64,000 bases of DNA from Alloyangia pacifica. GTDB lineage: Bacteria; Pseudomonadota; Alphaproteobacteria; Rhodobacterales; Rhodobacteraceae. This document shows, piece after piece, positions 36,611 to 44,506 of this stretch; within the stretch, counting starts at the first letter, position 1, and every line of letters begins with the position of its first letter. The stretch lies in NCBI RefSeq assembly GCF_900116195.1, contig NZ_FOZW01000002.1, forward strand, positions 186,001-250,000, read 5' to 3'. The notes under the pieces are model-generated. The model saw only the letters and a program-made list of their open reading frames with translations. It did not search any database and was not told the DNA's origin. The translations under genes and the position numbers were made by a program.

Positions 36611-37453
36611 ATGAAGATCGGCACCATTCTCCGCTCTCCGCTGCTGCATTTCTTCGTGCTGGGCGGGCTTGTCTTCGGCCTCTACGCGGTGACGGCCCCG
36701 CTCGAGGCCCGTGCCCCGCGCGACGATGTGCTGCACCTCTCCGAGGCGGAGATGAACCGCATGGCCGACGGTTTTCTCGCCGCATGGGGACGCGCGCCGA
36801 CCGAGGCGGAATCCCGCGGCCTCGTGCGCGACTGGGCGATAGAGGAGGTGATGGTGCGCGAGGCGCTGGCGCTCGGTCTCGACAAGGGCGACGCGATGAT
36901 CCGCAACCGCCTGCGCGCCAAGATGGAATTCCTCGCAGAGGCCCCCGCCGCAGCCATGACGCCGGACGATGCCACGCTGGAGGCGTATTACTCGGAGAAC
37001 GCCGCGGCCTACGCCCGTCCCGCGCAGGTCAGCTTCGCGCAGGTGCTGCTGCCGGGGGATGCCACGGCGGAGGAAGTCGCGGCGCTGCGCGCCGAGCTGG
37101 AACAGGGCGCGGACCCGGCCGGTCTCGGGCAGGCGACGATGCTGCCGCCGCGGCTCGAGGCGATGGCCACGCCGGCGGTGGAGCGCGTCTTCGGCGGCGG
37201 CTTCGGCGCGGCGGTGGCCGGGCTGCCGGTCTCGGGATGGTCCGGCCCGTTGTCCAGCGGCTACGGGCAGCACCTCGTCAGACTTGACGCGGTCGAGGCG
37301 GCGCAACTGCCGCCGCTCGAGAGGCTGCGCGACAAGGTGATCGCCGACTGGCGCTCAGCCGAGGCGCGCAAGATGCGGGGTGCCTTCACCGATGAGCTGC
37401 TGAGCCGCTACACGCTGGATTTGCCCGGTGAGGAGGCGGCGGAGCAGCCATGA
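36611..37453 (+). CDS. Membrane-anchored PpiC-type peptidyl-prolyl isomerase
   Basis: A 280-residue protein with a single N-terminal membrane segment (LLHFFVLGGLVFGLYAV, about residues 11-27), a SurA/PrsA-like helical region and a divergent parvulin domain (VSFAQVLLP onward to GWSGPLSSGYGQHLVRLD). It probably acts as a periplasmic foldase or chaperone. The parvulin core is weakly conserved, so catalytic activity is uncertain. ATG 36611 follows AGGACC-type purines. The stop overlaps the HupE-like gene by 4 bases. The operon context suggests it serves the DUF3604 protein or the membrane partner. Confidence 0.8.
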   Translation: MKIGTILRSPLLHFFVLGGLVFGLYAVTAPLEARAPRDDVLHLSEAEMNRMADGFLAAWGRAPTEAESRGLVRDWAIEEVMVREALALGLDKGDAMIRNRLRAKMEFLAEAPAAAMTPDDATLEAYYSENAAAYARPAQVSFAQVLLPGDATAEEVAALRAELEQGADPAGLGQATMLPPRLEAMATPAVERVFGGGFGAAVAGLPVSGWSGPLSSGYGQHLVRLDAVEAAQLPPLERLRDKVIADWRSAEARKMRGAFTDELLSRYTLDLPGEEAAEQP

Positions 37454-38448
37454 GGAATCTTCTTGCCCTGATCTTGCTGCTGACCGCGGCGCTGCACCCC
37501 GGCGGAGCATCGGCTCATGCGCTCGATCCCGGCTTTCTCGAACTTTCGGCCATGGATGGGACGCAATGGCGGGTGAGCTGGCGGATGCCCGACGTGAACG
37601 GCCGCCCGATGCCGATCAGTCCGCGCCTGCCCGAGAACTGTCAGCAGACCCCTGCGCCTGATCCGGCCTTCGACGGGAGGGCCTGGGTCACCTCGTTCCT
37701 CGCCACCTGCCCCGAGGGGCTGGCTGGCGGCAGCATCGGAATCGACGGTCTGGAGCGCACGCGCACCGACGTGCTGGTGCGTTACGAGCTGGAACCGGGG
37801 CAGGCGCAGACGCAGCGTCTCACCGCGGGATCGCCGGAGTTCAGCGTCCCCGCCGAGCTGGGACCCGGCGCGGTCTTTGCCAGCTACGTCGCGCTGGGGG
37901 TGTCGCATATCCTCGAGGGGGTCGATCACCTGCTCTTCGTCTTCGCGCTGCTGCTTCTCGTACGGCAACCGCGGCGACTGCTCTGGGCGATCACCGCCTT
38001 CACGCTGGCGCATAGCCTCACGCTGGCCGCCGCCACGCTGGGACTGCTGCGCCTACCCTCGGCCCCGGTCGAGGTGGTGGTGGCGCTGTCGATTGTCTTT
38101 CTGGCCTACGAGCTGGCGCTGCCGCCGGAACGGCGCGACCCCGTCTCCGAGCGGTTCCCCGCGCTGGTGTCCTTCGGCTTCGGGCTGGTGCACGGGCTGG
38201 GTTTTGCCGGGGCGCTGCGCGAGATCGGCCTGCCGCAGTCCGACATCCCGCTGGCGCTGCTGTCGTTCAACGTCGGGGTGGAGCTGGGGCAGCTGATGTT
38301 CATCGCGCTGGTGCTGAGCCTCGGATTTCTGGCGCGCCGCATGGCACCGGTGCTTGCCGATCACGGTGCGCGCCTGAGTCGCCTCGCCAGCTACGGCATC
38401 GGCAGCATCGCGGCCTTCTGGGTGATCGAGCGCATGGCCGCCTTCTGA
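37450..38448 (+). CDS. HupE/UreJ-like membrane protein
   Basis: A 332-residue protein: signal peptide (to about residue 22, ending ASA-H), a periplasmic domain to about residue 140, then some six membrane helices. The membrane half has the His-bearing motifs SHILEGVDHLLFVF, TLAHSLTLAAATLG and GLVHGLGFAGALREIG of the HupE/UreJ_2 family, which is linked to nickel or other metal transport. Overlaps the foldase stop by 4 bases. Intramembrane His residues make a divalent metal substrate plausible but not shown. Last gene of the operon. Confidence 0.83.
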   Translation: MRNLLALILLLTAALHPGGASAHALDPGFLELSAMDGTQWRVSWRMPDVNGRPMPISPRLPENCQQTPAPDPAFDGRAWVTSFLATCPEGLAGGSIGIDGLERTRTDVLVRYELEPGQAQTQRLTAGSPEFSVPAELGPGAVFASYVALGVSHILEGVDHLLFVFALLLLVRQPRRLLWAITAFTLAHSLTLAAATLGLLRLPSAPVEVVVALSIVFLAYELALPPERRDPVSERFPALVSFGFGLVHGLGFAGALREIGLPQSDIPLALLSFNVGVELGQLMFIALVLSLGFLARRMAPVLADHGARLSRLASYGIGSIAAFWVIERMAAF

Positions 38449-38481
38449 CCGCCTCCGGCCAGGTTCGAGGGCATGTGGGGC

Positions 38482-38736
38482 TCAGGCGATGCGGGCGGTG
38501 ACCGCGATGTCGGTGCCATCGAAGGACAGTTTCCAGACCTTCGAGGCGATGCGGCTTCCGGCGGCGGTGCGGTATCCGGCCACGGTCAGGACGCTGCCCG
38601 AAAGCCGCGCGTCGGCGCGCATCCCGTCGGCAAAGAGCAGCACCGCCGGCGTCTCGGCGGCAGTCGCAGACCCGGCGGTCACGCGGCCCTTCGCACCCGG
38701 GTAGAGGTGGGTGTGAAAGACCTCGATCTCGATCAT
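38482..38736 (-). CDS. Small conserved-looking hypothetical protein
   Basis: An 84-residue protein I cannot assign to a family. It looks beta-rich, with alternating hydrophobics (LSGSVLTVAGYRTAAGSRI, KVWKLSFDGTDIAVTARIA). Its ATG overlaps the stop of the GntR-type regulator by one base (TGATG), and it ends 33 bases from the convergent HupE-like gene. Coupled translation is the main support for it being real; it may bind a ligand or be a subunit linked to the regulator. Confidence 0.6.
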   Translation of the reverse strand: MIEIEVFHTHLYPGAKGRVTAGSATAAETPAVLLFADGMRADARLSGSVLTVAGYRTAAGSRIASKVWKLSFDGTDIAVTARIA

Positions 38737-39395
38737 CAGAACCCGCTCAGCGCGTCCTGCACGATGGTCATCGTGGTGGCGATATGCGCGCGCGCTAGCT
38801 CTTCGGCCAACTGGTCGTCCTGTGCCTCTATGGCGTCGATGATGCCGAGGTGCTGGGCGTTCGACGCCTCCACCTGCTCGCGGGTGAAGAGGATCGGCAG
38901 GCGCAGGTTCCAGTAGTTGTACTGCGTGCGCTCGTGCATCTCGATGAAGAAGGCATTGCCCGAGGCTTCGACGATCAGCCGGTGGAACTCGCGGTCGAGC
39001 GCGTTCAGCTCGGCGCGGCTGAGGCCGGAAAAATTCGACATCTTCTCGGCCAGCCCGCGCAGCGTTGCGATCAACGTGTAGGGGCGGCGCTTGGCGGCGA
39101 GCCGGGTGGCATACCCCTCGATCGCGATCCGGCTTTCGAACAGCATCGGTGCGTCGGCCGGGTCGATCTCGTCGACGACCCAGCCCTTTTCGCGGGCCAC
39201 GAAGCCTTCGCCCTGAAGCCGCAGCAGCGCCTCGCGCACCGGGGTGCGCCCGACGCCCAGCGTCTCGCTGATCTCGTCCTCGATCAGCCGGGTGCCCGGC
39301 TTGAATTCCAGCGTCAGGATTTTCTGCCGCAGGATGTCGTGGACGTTCGCCGCGAGAAGCTTGCTGCCGTTCTTTCTGACCATGTCGTGTCCCAT
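38736..39395 (-). CDS. GntR-family regulator with FCD domain
   Basis: A 219-residue FadR-subfamily regulator. The winged helix spans about residues 15-75 (ILRQKILTLEFKPGTRLIED, VGRTPVREALLRLQGEGFV), and the C-terminal all-helical FCD ligand domain carries REFHRLIVEASGN and HLGIIDAIEAQD, whose His/Asp residues usually bind a metal. Ligands are typically small carboxylic or amino acids. Starts are possible at 39395 or four codons in. It ends the leftward ABC-transporter gene series and is the obvious controller of it; candidate operators are at 42583-42606 and 43149-43168. Confidence 0.87.
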   Translation of the reverse strand: MGHDMVRKNGSKLLAANVHDILRQKILTLEFKPGTRLIEDEISETLGVGRTPVREALLRLQGEGFVAREKGWVVDEIDPADAPMLFESRIAIEGYATRLAAKRRPYTLIATLRGLAEKMSNFSGLSRAELNALDREFHRLIVEASGNAFFIEMHERTQYNYWNLRLPILFTREQVEASNAQHLGIIDAIEAQDDQLAEELARAHIATTMTIVQDALSGF

Positions 39396-39413
39396 TGTCC
39401 TGCCTTGCGACCG

Positions 39414-40190
39414 TTAATGAGCCGAATCCGCATAGTGATCAAGGAACTGACGCGTTCGCGCCTCGCGCGGGGCGGCAAAGAACTCCGCCGCCGGGCGATC
39501 CTCAACCACATGGCCGTCCGCCATGAACACCGCCCGGTCGCAGAAGCTCGAGGCGATGGACATCTCGTGGGTCGCGATCATCATCGTGTAGCCGAGGTCG
39601 GCGAGGCCCCGGATGGTCGAGATCACTTCCTTGCTCAGCTCCGGGTCGAGCGCACTGGTCGGCTCGTCGAGCAGCAGCACCTTGGGCTCCATCGCCAGCG
39701 TGCGGGCGATGGCAACGCGCTGCTGCTGCCCACCCGAGAGCTGGCTCGGGTATGAATCCGCCTTGTCGCTCAGGCCGACAAGACCGAGCAGTTCAAGTGC
39801 CTTGGTCCGTGCTTCCCCGCGGTTCTGGCGCAGCACCTGCAGGGGGCCGGACATGACGTTGTCGAGCACGGTCATGTGGCGGAACAGGTTGAAGCTCTGA
39901 AATACCATGCCGATGGCGCGGCGCTGCCGGGCGATCTGCTTGTCCGGAAGCTGGTGCAGCCTGTGGCCGCGCTCCTCGTAGCCGATGAGCTCGCCGTTCA
40001 CGTGGATCTTCCCCGCGTTGATCGTCTCGAGATGGTTGATGCAGCGCAGCAGGGTGGACTTGCCCGAGCCCGAAGGCCCGAGCAGGGCGACGACCTGTCC
40101 CCGCGGAACGTCGAGGCTGATGCCCTTGAGCACCTCGAAATGGCCGTAGGATTTGCGCACGTTGTCGATGGAGATGATGGTCTGGCTCAT
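39414..40190 (-). CDS. Amino-acid ABC transporter ATP-binding protein
   Basis: A 258-residue polar-amino-acid-type ABC ATPase (GlnQ/HisP class). Walker [12 protein letters not shown], signature LSGGQQQR, Walker [15 protein letters not shown] and the switch His in ATHEM are intact. It energises uptake with the adjacent permease and binding protein. ATG 40190 lies 5 bases after the permease stop; a GTG at 40199 overlapping that stop (GTGA) would add three residues and is also possible. Confidence 0.93.
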   Translation of the reverse strand: MSQTIISIDNVRKSYGHFEVLKGISLDVPRGQVVALLGPSGSGKSTLLRCINHLETINAGKIHVNGELIGYEERGHRLHQLPDKQIARQRRAIGMVFQSFNLFRHMTVLDNVMSGPLQVLRQNRGEARTKALELLGLVGLSDKADSYPSQLSGGQQQRVAIARTLAMEPKVLLLDEPTSALDPELSKEVISTIRGLADLGYTMMIATHEMSIASSFCDRAVFMADGHVVEDRPAAEFFAAPREARTRQFLDHYADSAH

Positions 40191-40195
40191 GGGGA

Positions 40196-41053
40196 TCACC
40201 GCAGGGGAAAAGTCTTTTCCAGCATCGTCTGGATGCCGGTCGCGAAGGCGGTCATCACCAGGTACCAGACCGCCGCGACGGTCAGCAGCTCGACGACAAG
40301 GAAGTTCGACGAGTAGATGTCCGTGGCGATGCGCAGCAGCTCGAGATAGCCGATGGCGGAGGCCAGCGAGGTCGACTTCAGCATCATGATGTACTGGTTG
40401 CCGCCGGCCGGCAGGATGATCCGCGCCGCCTGCGGGATCACCACCCGCCGCATCACCTGCGCCCGGGTCATTCCGAGTGCCCGCGCCGCCGCCTGCTGGC
40501 CCTGGTCGACGGCCTGGATGCCGGTGCGGATGATCTCGGACATGTAGCCCGCCTCGGCCAGCGACAGGCCGATCAGCGCCGCGACGAAGGGGGTGACCAT
40601 CTGCGTTGTCGGCGCCTGCAGCAGCATGATGTCGGTGAAGGGCAGCGGAATGCTGATCTCGCCGAACATGATCGGCACGGCATTGAACCAGAACAACAGC
40701 TGGATCAGCATTGGCGTGCCGCGGAAGAAATAGACGTAGATCGCGGCGATGGAGGCCATGATCGGGTTTCCGGAGACCCGCATCAGCGCCACCACCAGCC
40801 CGACGCCGCAGGCCAGCACCATGGCAAGCGAGCCCAGCACCAGCGCGTTGCGCGCGCCGATCAGGATCTGTTCGCTGAACAGGTATTGAACGAAGAGCTC
40901 CGGGTCGAGGATGCGTGCCTCGATCCCGGCGCGCAGGACGGCGAGGATCAGGCCAAGGCAGAGGAAGCTGAGGAGCCAGGCCCCCCAGTTCCGCCGATGC
41001 ACGACCTCCTGCACCGGCTCCGGTGCGAAGTGCGACTGTGCTGCGGTCATCAT
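40196..41053 (-). CDS. Amino-acid ABC transporter permease
   Basis: A 285-residue membrane protein of the HisM/GlnP family with about five to six helices. It has a hydrophobic start after residue 22 (NWGAWLLSFLCLGLILAVL), the FRGTPMLIQL loop and the conserved cytoplasmic ATPase-contact region EIIRTGIQAVDQGQQAAARALG. Only one permease gene is present, so the channel is presumably a homodimer. It lies between the binding protein (13 bases) and the ATPase. Confidence 0.92.
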   Translation of the reverse strand: MMTAAQSHFAPEPVQEVVHRRNWGAWLLSFLCLGLILAVLRAGIEARILDPELFVQYLFSEQILIGARNALVLGSLAMVLACGVGLVVALMRVSGNPIMASIAAIYVYFFRGTPMLIQLLFWFNAVPIMFGEISIPLPFTDIMLLQAPTTQMVTPFVAALIGLSLAEAGYMSEIIRTGIQAVDQGQQAAARALGMTRAQVMRRVVIPQAARIILPAGGNQYIMMLKSTSLASAIGYLELLRIATDIYSSNFLVVELLTVAAVWYLVMTAFATGIQTMLEKTFPLR

Positions 41054-41066
41054 CAGCGTCAGGTCC

Positions 41067-41939
41067 TCAGCGCTTGCTTGCGGGCAGGTTTATGGTGATC
41101 TCGGGGAGGGCCGCGCCCTGCATCCCCCACTCCTCGAGGATGGCGAGATAGCTGCCGTCCTCGAGCATCCCCTGCACCGTCTCCTGGAACAGCGGTGTCA
41201 GCGGGCTTTCCTTCGGGAAGGCCCAGGAGGTCACGTATTTCACCAGCAGGTAGTTGCCGTCGGCGATGACGTATTTGTCGGGATCGCCGGAGATCATGTA
41301 GACCAGCGCCGGGAAGTCGCCGATATAGCCGTTGACCCGTTTCAGATCGAGCTGCATGCGGCTGTCCGGGGCGCCGGGCAATTGCTCGGCGGTGATCTCT
41401 CCCTTGCCCGCCGCCACGCAGTCGGCCGACGCTGCCTCGACCGCAGTCATGATGGTCCGCCCGCCCAGCATGGTCGAGATGGAGTCGTCGCAGAAGTCCA
41501 TGATGGTCTTGTATTTTCCGTCATCTTCCTGGCGCAGGAGGATCGAGGCTCCTGACATCATGTAGTTGACGAAATCGACCTTCTGCTCACGCTCTTCGGT
41601 GTCGGAAATGCCGCCCGAGGCCATGTCGAAACGTTTCGCCTCGAGCCCGGGGATCAGCGCCGAGTAATCGGCCTGTCGGTATTCCAGCGCCAGCCCCAGG
41701 CGCTCGGTGATCTCGGCCAGCAGGCTGGCGGAGACGCCGACCGGCATGTCCTCGCCGTCACGGCGATACTCGACCGGCGGGAAGGTCTGCTGCGAGCCGA
41801 CGGTGAGCACGCCTGCGGCCTTGATGCTCTCGGGCACCTTGGCGGCGAGCTCGGGTTTAACCTCGGCCTGGGCTGCGCCCGCCATCCCGAGGATGGCGGA
41901 CAGCAGGGTGATATTGAGCGTATTCTTGATCTTGTTCAT
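41067..41939 (-). CDS. Periplasmic amino-acid-type substrate-binding protein
   Basis: A 290-residue family 3 solute-binding protein with a Sec signal peptide (MNKIKNTLNITLLSAILGMAG, cleavage near AQA-E). The binding fold is marked by GVLTVGSQQTFPPVEY, GLEAKRFDMASGGISDTEER and DFPALVYMISGDPDKYVI. Ligands of this family are polar amino acids and their derivatives, including opines and ectoine. The neighbouring cyclotransferase-like and VOC proteins hint at a gamma-glutamyl or modified amino acid. Confidence 0.92.
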   Translation of the reverse strand: MNKIKNTLNITLLSAILGMAGAAQAEVKPELAAKVPESIKAAGVLTVGSQQTFPPVEYRRDGEDMPVGVSASLLAEITERLGLALEYRQADYSALIPGLEAKRFDMASGGISDTEEREQKVDFVNYMMSGASILLRQEDDGKYKTIMDFCDDSISTMLGGRTIMTAVEAASADCVAAGKGEITAEQLPGAPDSRMQLDLKRVNGYIGDFPALVYMISGDPDKYVIADGNYLLVKYVTSWAFPKESPLTPLFQETVQGMLEDGSYLAILEEWGMQGAALPEITINLPASKR

Positions 41940-41964
41940 GTGTCTCTCCCTGTGGGCGTTGCGC

Positions 41965-42468
41965 TCAGCGCGAGGCGGCGGATTTTCCGGGGATTTTCGA
42001 CGGGTTCGGTCGATCCGCGTCGGGGCATTCGGCAGCAGCTTCGTAGGTGTCGAGCACCGACTGGATGTACGCCTCGGGGAAGCCGTGATCGCGCATCCCC
42101 TTGGGAATGTGGTTCCAGTAGAAGTGCGGCGGACGCATCGGGACGCCGGGGGTGATCAGCCGGTAGGTCCAGCAATCGTAGGTATTTCCGTCGTCGCCCA
42201 GCACGGTGACCGTGCAGCGCTCGAAATCGTCGTATTCGTCGTTGAAGTGGATGCCTTCATGCTCGAACACGATGCCATGCGCGGTGGTGCCCCAGGCGTC
42301 CTTGCAGGTGCTGTTGAAGTGGCACCAGCCGCGATCGGTGCGGTCTGCCGCAGCATGGAAGGTCAGCCGGTGGTTGGGCGCAACTGCGTGCGTCACCTTC
42401 TTCGCGTTCGGCATGAAACGGCGGAGTTCGGCGTCGTCGAGCCAGGTGCAGTAGCCAAAGTAGTACAT
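41965..42468 (-). CDS. Gamma-glutamylcyclotransferase-like protein
   Basis: A 167-residue protein resembling the GGCT/AIG2 fold. It opens with YYFGYCTWLDDAELRRFMP (compare the Y-x-Y/F-G-x-x-L/M substrate loop), continues GWCHFNST and GIVFEHEGIHFNDEYDD, where the catalytic Glu is expected, and ends with a long C-terminal region. GGCT enzymes release 5-oxoproline from gamma-glutamyl amides. The assignment is from pattern only. It is the first gene of the transporter operon, 25 bases from the binding protein, so it may process or sense the imported compound. Confidence 0.7.
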   Translation of the reverse strand: MYYFGYCTWLDDAELRRFMPNAKKVTHAVAPNHRLTFHAAADRTDRGWCHFNSTCKDAWGTTAHGIVFEHEGIHFNDEYDDFERCTVTVLGDDGNTYDCWTYRLITPGVPMRPPHFYWNHIPKGMRDHGFPEAYIQSVLDTYEAAAECPDADRPNPSKIPGKSAASR

Positions 42469-42486
42469 GTCAATCCTTCTTCGTTT

Positions 42487-42513
42487 GCGGGCCCGGCCAT
42501 CGCCGGAGCCCGC
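42487..42513 (-). promoter_or_regulatory. Leader hairpin just before the cyclotransferase gene
   Basis: An inverted repeat GCGGGC(CCGG...CCGG)A-GCCCGC lies about 20 bases before the ATG at 42468 on the minus strand, leaving a purine-rich AAGAAGGA ribosome site free. A second small hairpin (CGGGTC/GACCCG) lies just upstream. Together they could stabilise the mRNA leader or modulate translation. Confidence 0.4.
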
Positions 42514-42582
42514 ATCTTCTGTTTGTGTCGGGTCAGGGCGACCCGGTCGTTACAAGAGCAAAGCGCCGTAGCGCATATGTAA

Positions 42583-42606
42583 AAATATACGAAGAAATAT
42601 ACGAAG
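42583..42606. promoter_or_regulatory. Tandem 12-bp repeat, candidate GntR operator (GGCT-ABC operon)
   Basis: AAATATACGAAG is repeated exactly twice back to back in a strongly AT-rich stretch (42575-42660) upstream of the leftward cyclotransferase-ABC-GntR genes. The shared ATATACG hexamer-plus also occurs, with the same 12-base spacing, before the VOC gene (43149 and 43161). FadR-type GntR regulators often bind TATAC-containing sites, so this is a good operator candidate. Confidence 0.55.
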
Positions 42607-42654
42607 CAAGATGGAATTTTTCCACCTAGGGTATCCGCATATAATCGTCTGTTT

Positions 42655-43113
42655 TTACGAGAATTTTTTCTGGTCGTCCGGGGTCTTGCGGATTTCCAGC
42701 ACGACGCCGGCCTGCGCTTTCGTGTCGAAATAGCAGAAGCCGGATTCGTCGGTCTTGCGGCCGCGGGCGACGACCTCGAGCCCCATGGCGCGACCTTCGG
42801 CTTCCGCTGCGTTCCGGTCGGGCACCTCGAAGCCGAGCTGATAGACGCCTTCGCCATGAGCATCGAGATGGCGTTTCTGCGGGCTGTCTAACTCACCGGG
42901 ATCGCAGAGTTGAATCTGGAAATTTTCCAGATCGCAGCACTTGTAGCGCATGGCGCGGGAGGCGGCTGCATTGGGCACGTCGAACTCCAGGTAGGCGCCC
43001 GACTTCGGATAGTCGAACCAGGGGCCAATGCCGACGCTTTCGTAAAATTTCTGCTTCTCCTCGAGGTCCCTGACAAGGACGCAGACATGGTGGAGTTGGT
43101 TGAAGATGGGCAT
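42655..43113 (-). CDS. VOC-family (glyoxalase/epimerase-like) protein
   Basis: A 152-residue vicinal-oxygen-chelate protein with two beta-alpha-beta-beta-beta modules. Potential metal ligands are His in FNQLHHVCVLVRDL, Glu in AYLEFDV, His in KRHLDAHGEGVYQLGFEV and Glu in VVLEIRK near the C-terminus. VOC members include methylmalonyl-CoA epimerase, glyoxalases and dioxygenases; which applies cannot be told. It has its own promoter region with the shared GntR-type site and lies 187 bases upstream of the cyclotransferase gene on the same strand. Confidence 0.82.
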   Translation of the reverse strand: MPIFNQLHHVCVLVRDLEEKQKFYESVGIGPWFDYPKSGAYLEFDVPNAAASRAMRYKCCDLENFQIQLCDPGELDSPQKRHLDAHGEGVYQLGFEVPDRNAAEAEGRAMGLEVVARGRKTDESGFCYFDTKAQAGVVLEIRKTPDDQKKFS

Positions 43114-43132
43114 GAGAAACCTTTCGCTGTGT

Positions 43133-43203
43133 TTGACAAATTGCGAGTCGTATACGACAGCGTATATCCTGATGATTGCACGTCGGATGTCAAACTCGCA
43201 ATT
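43133..43203 (-). promoter_or_regulatory. VOC-gene promoter and operator; remainder of gap without a gene
   Basis: On the minus strand a TTGACA -35 (43193-43188) and GATATA -10 (43168-43163) are 19 bases apart. The -10 overlaps CGTATACGACAGCGTATATC (43149-43168), two CGTATA(C/T) sites 12 bases apart. A perfect 10-base inverted repeat, AATTGCGAGT (43139-43148) and ACTCGCAATT (43194-43203), flanks the whole. The gap between the VOC and GNAT genes (43114-43484) holds nothing else I can support; a rightward open frame across it has no family likeness. Confidence 0.55.
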
Positions 43204-43484
43204 CGCCGGGGCTCCTCGGTGCAGCCCTACCTATGGCCTTCGGCCTCGCTGGGACGGGGGTGCCGCCCGGCCATGGTGCCGAGAAGAGGGGGCGACCTTG
43301 GCGCTGACCGCGCTGGAGCCACACATGGGGGGAATATTGCAGCGGCGTTGCGACGGTGCCGCGAGAACGGCAGAAACTTCGGGAAGCGGGCGCGATACGG
43401 CAGATCTTTTCACGCGATCCGTTAGATAACAGGATAGACGCGGTCGGTCACAGGGCCAGTGGCCAGAAATGGAAAGAGATGAGC

Positions 43485-44474
43485 ATGAGTGTCGCCCAGG
43501 ATACGTCCGATCACGCGCTGCCGCCGGGCAGTGCCGAACTGATGCCGCCCGAGGCTCTTGCCCGTCATCTCGCCTTCATGCGCCGCGAGGCTCCGAAGGT
43601 GGAGAGCGACTGGATGCAGGTGGACACCTACAAGGCACGCATAGAGCCGGTCGCCGCGTCGATGATCGACCGTCTGCACGAGCTGACGGTAAGCGTGTTC
43701 TGGCCGCACCGCGCCAGTGACATCGAAATGGTGCTGGGGCTGGGTACCGGCTACCTCGCGCTCGACGAGATCGGCCGACCGCTCAGTTCGGTGATGGGCT
43801 TTCCGAGCGGCGATGATTTCACCATGCTCGGCATGATGGTGACGACGCCGCGCCTGCAGTCGCAGGGCACCGGCGGGCGGCTGCTGCGCCGGGTGATGAC
43901 CGAACAGGCCGGGCGCGACCTGCGGCTATCGGCGACGCGGCAGGGGTACCGTCTCTACGAGGGGGCGGGCTTCACGCCGGTGCGCCTCGTGTACCAGCAT
44001 CAGGGGGTGGCGCGGGCGATCCGGCCTCCCGAGCCGGTGCAGGGCGTTTCCATCCGGCCGATGCAGGAAAGTGACCTGCCGGCGATCCGGGCGCTCGACA
44101 CCCACGCTTACGGTGCAGCGCGCACGGCGATCCTCGATGCGCTCCTGCGCGTGTCCGAGGTGCTGGTCGCCGAGCGCGGCGGCGCGATCGAGGGCTACGC
44201 GATGATCCGCAACTTCGGCAAGGGCCGGGTGATCGGCCCACTTGTGGCCGAGCAGGACGGGGTGGCCATGCAGCTGGCTGCCGAGTTCATCATCGCGCAT
44301 GAGGGCCAGTTCCTTCGGCTCGACACGATCATCGAGAGCGAGCGCTTCGAGGCCTTCGTCTCGGCGGCGGGGCTGGGGGTCTACGACACGGTCACCGACA
44401 TGCGCTACGGCCGCCTGCGCCGGGCGAGCAGCGGGCCGATGACCTACGGGCTGGCGATGCAGTCTCTGGGATGA
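43485..44474 (+). CDS. Tandem-GNAT acetyltransferase (copy 1)
   Basis: A 329-residue protein with two GNAT modules. The first has the acetyl-CoA motif LQSQGTGGRLLRRV (residues 124-137) and LYEGAGF; the second, from about residue 180, starts SIRPMQESDLPAIRALD and lacks a clear glycine motif, so it may be structural. It is a paralogue of the protein at 47303-48142, sharing YQHQGVA/AQHQGIA, FGKGRVIGP/FGRGRVLGP and the C-terminal TYGLAMQSLG/TYALASQALG. ATG 43485 is preferred because GGAAAG at 43471 is better spaced to it than to the ATG at 43479. Substrate unknown. Confidence 0.8.
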   Translation: MSVAQDTSDHALPPGSAELMPPEALARHLAFMRREAPKVESDWMQVDTYKARIEPVAASMIDRLHELTVSVFWPHRASDIEMVLGLGTGYLALDEIGRPLSSVMGFPSGDDFTMLGMMVTTPRLQSQGTGGRLLRRVMTEQAGRDLRLSATRQGYRLYEGAGFTPVRLVYQHQGVARAIRPPEPVQGVSIRPMQESDLPAIRALDTHAYGAARTAILDALLRVSEVLVAERGGAIEGYAMIRNFGKGRVIGPLVAEQDGVAMQLAAEFIIAHEGQFLRLDTIIESERFEAFVSAAGLGVYDTVTDMRYGRLRRASSGPMTYGLAMQSLG

Positions 44475-44479
44475 GGACA

Positions 44480-44506
44480 GGGGGCCAAGGGCCCCCTTCG
44501 TGTTTT
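44480..44506 (+). terminator. Terminator between convergent GNAT and FAD oxidase genes
   Basis: A 7-bp stem GGGGGCC/GGCCCCC with loop AAG, followed by TTCGTGTTTT on the plus strand, overlaps the end of the convergent FAD oxidase gene by a base. Confidence 0.7.

Noticed and set aside
43100-43429. A plus-strand frame of 109 codons across the VOC promoter
   Set aside because: It overlaps the VOC start, promoter and operator, and has no recognisable domain or ribosome site.
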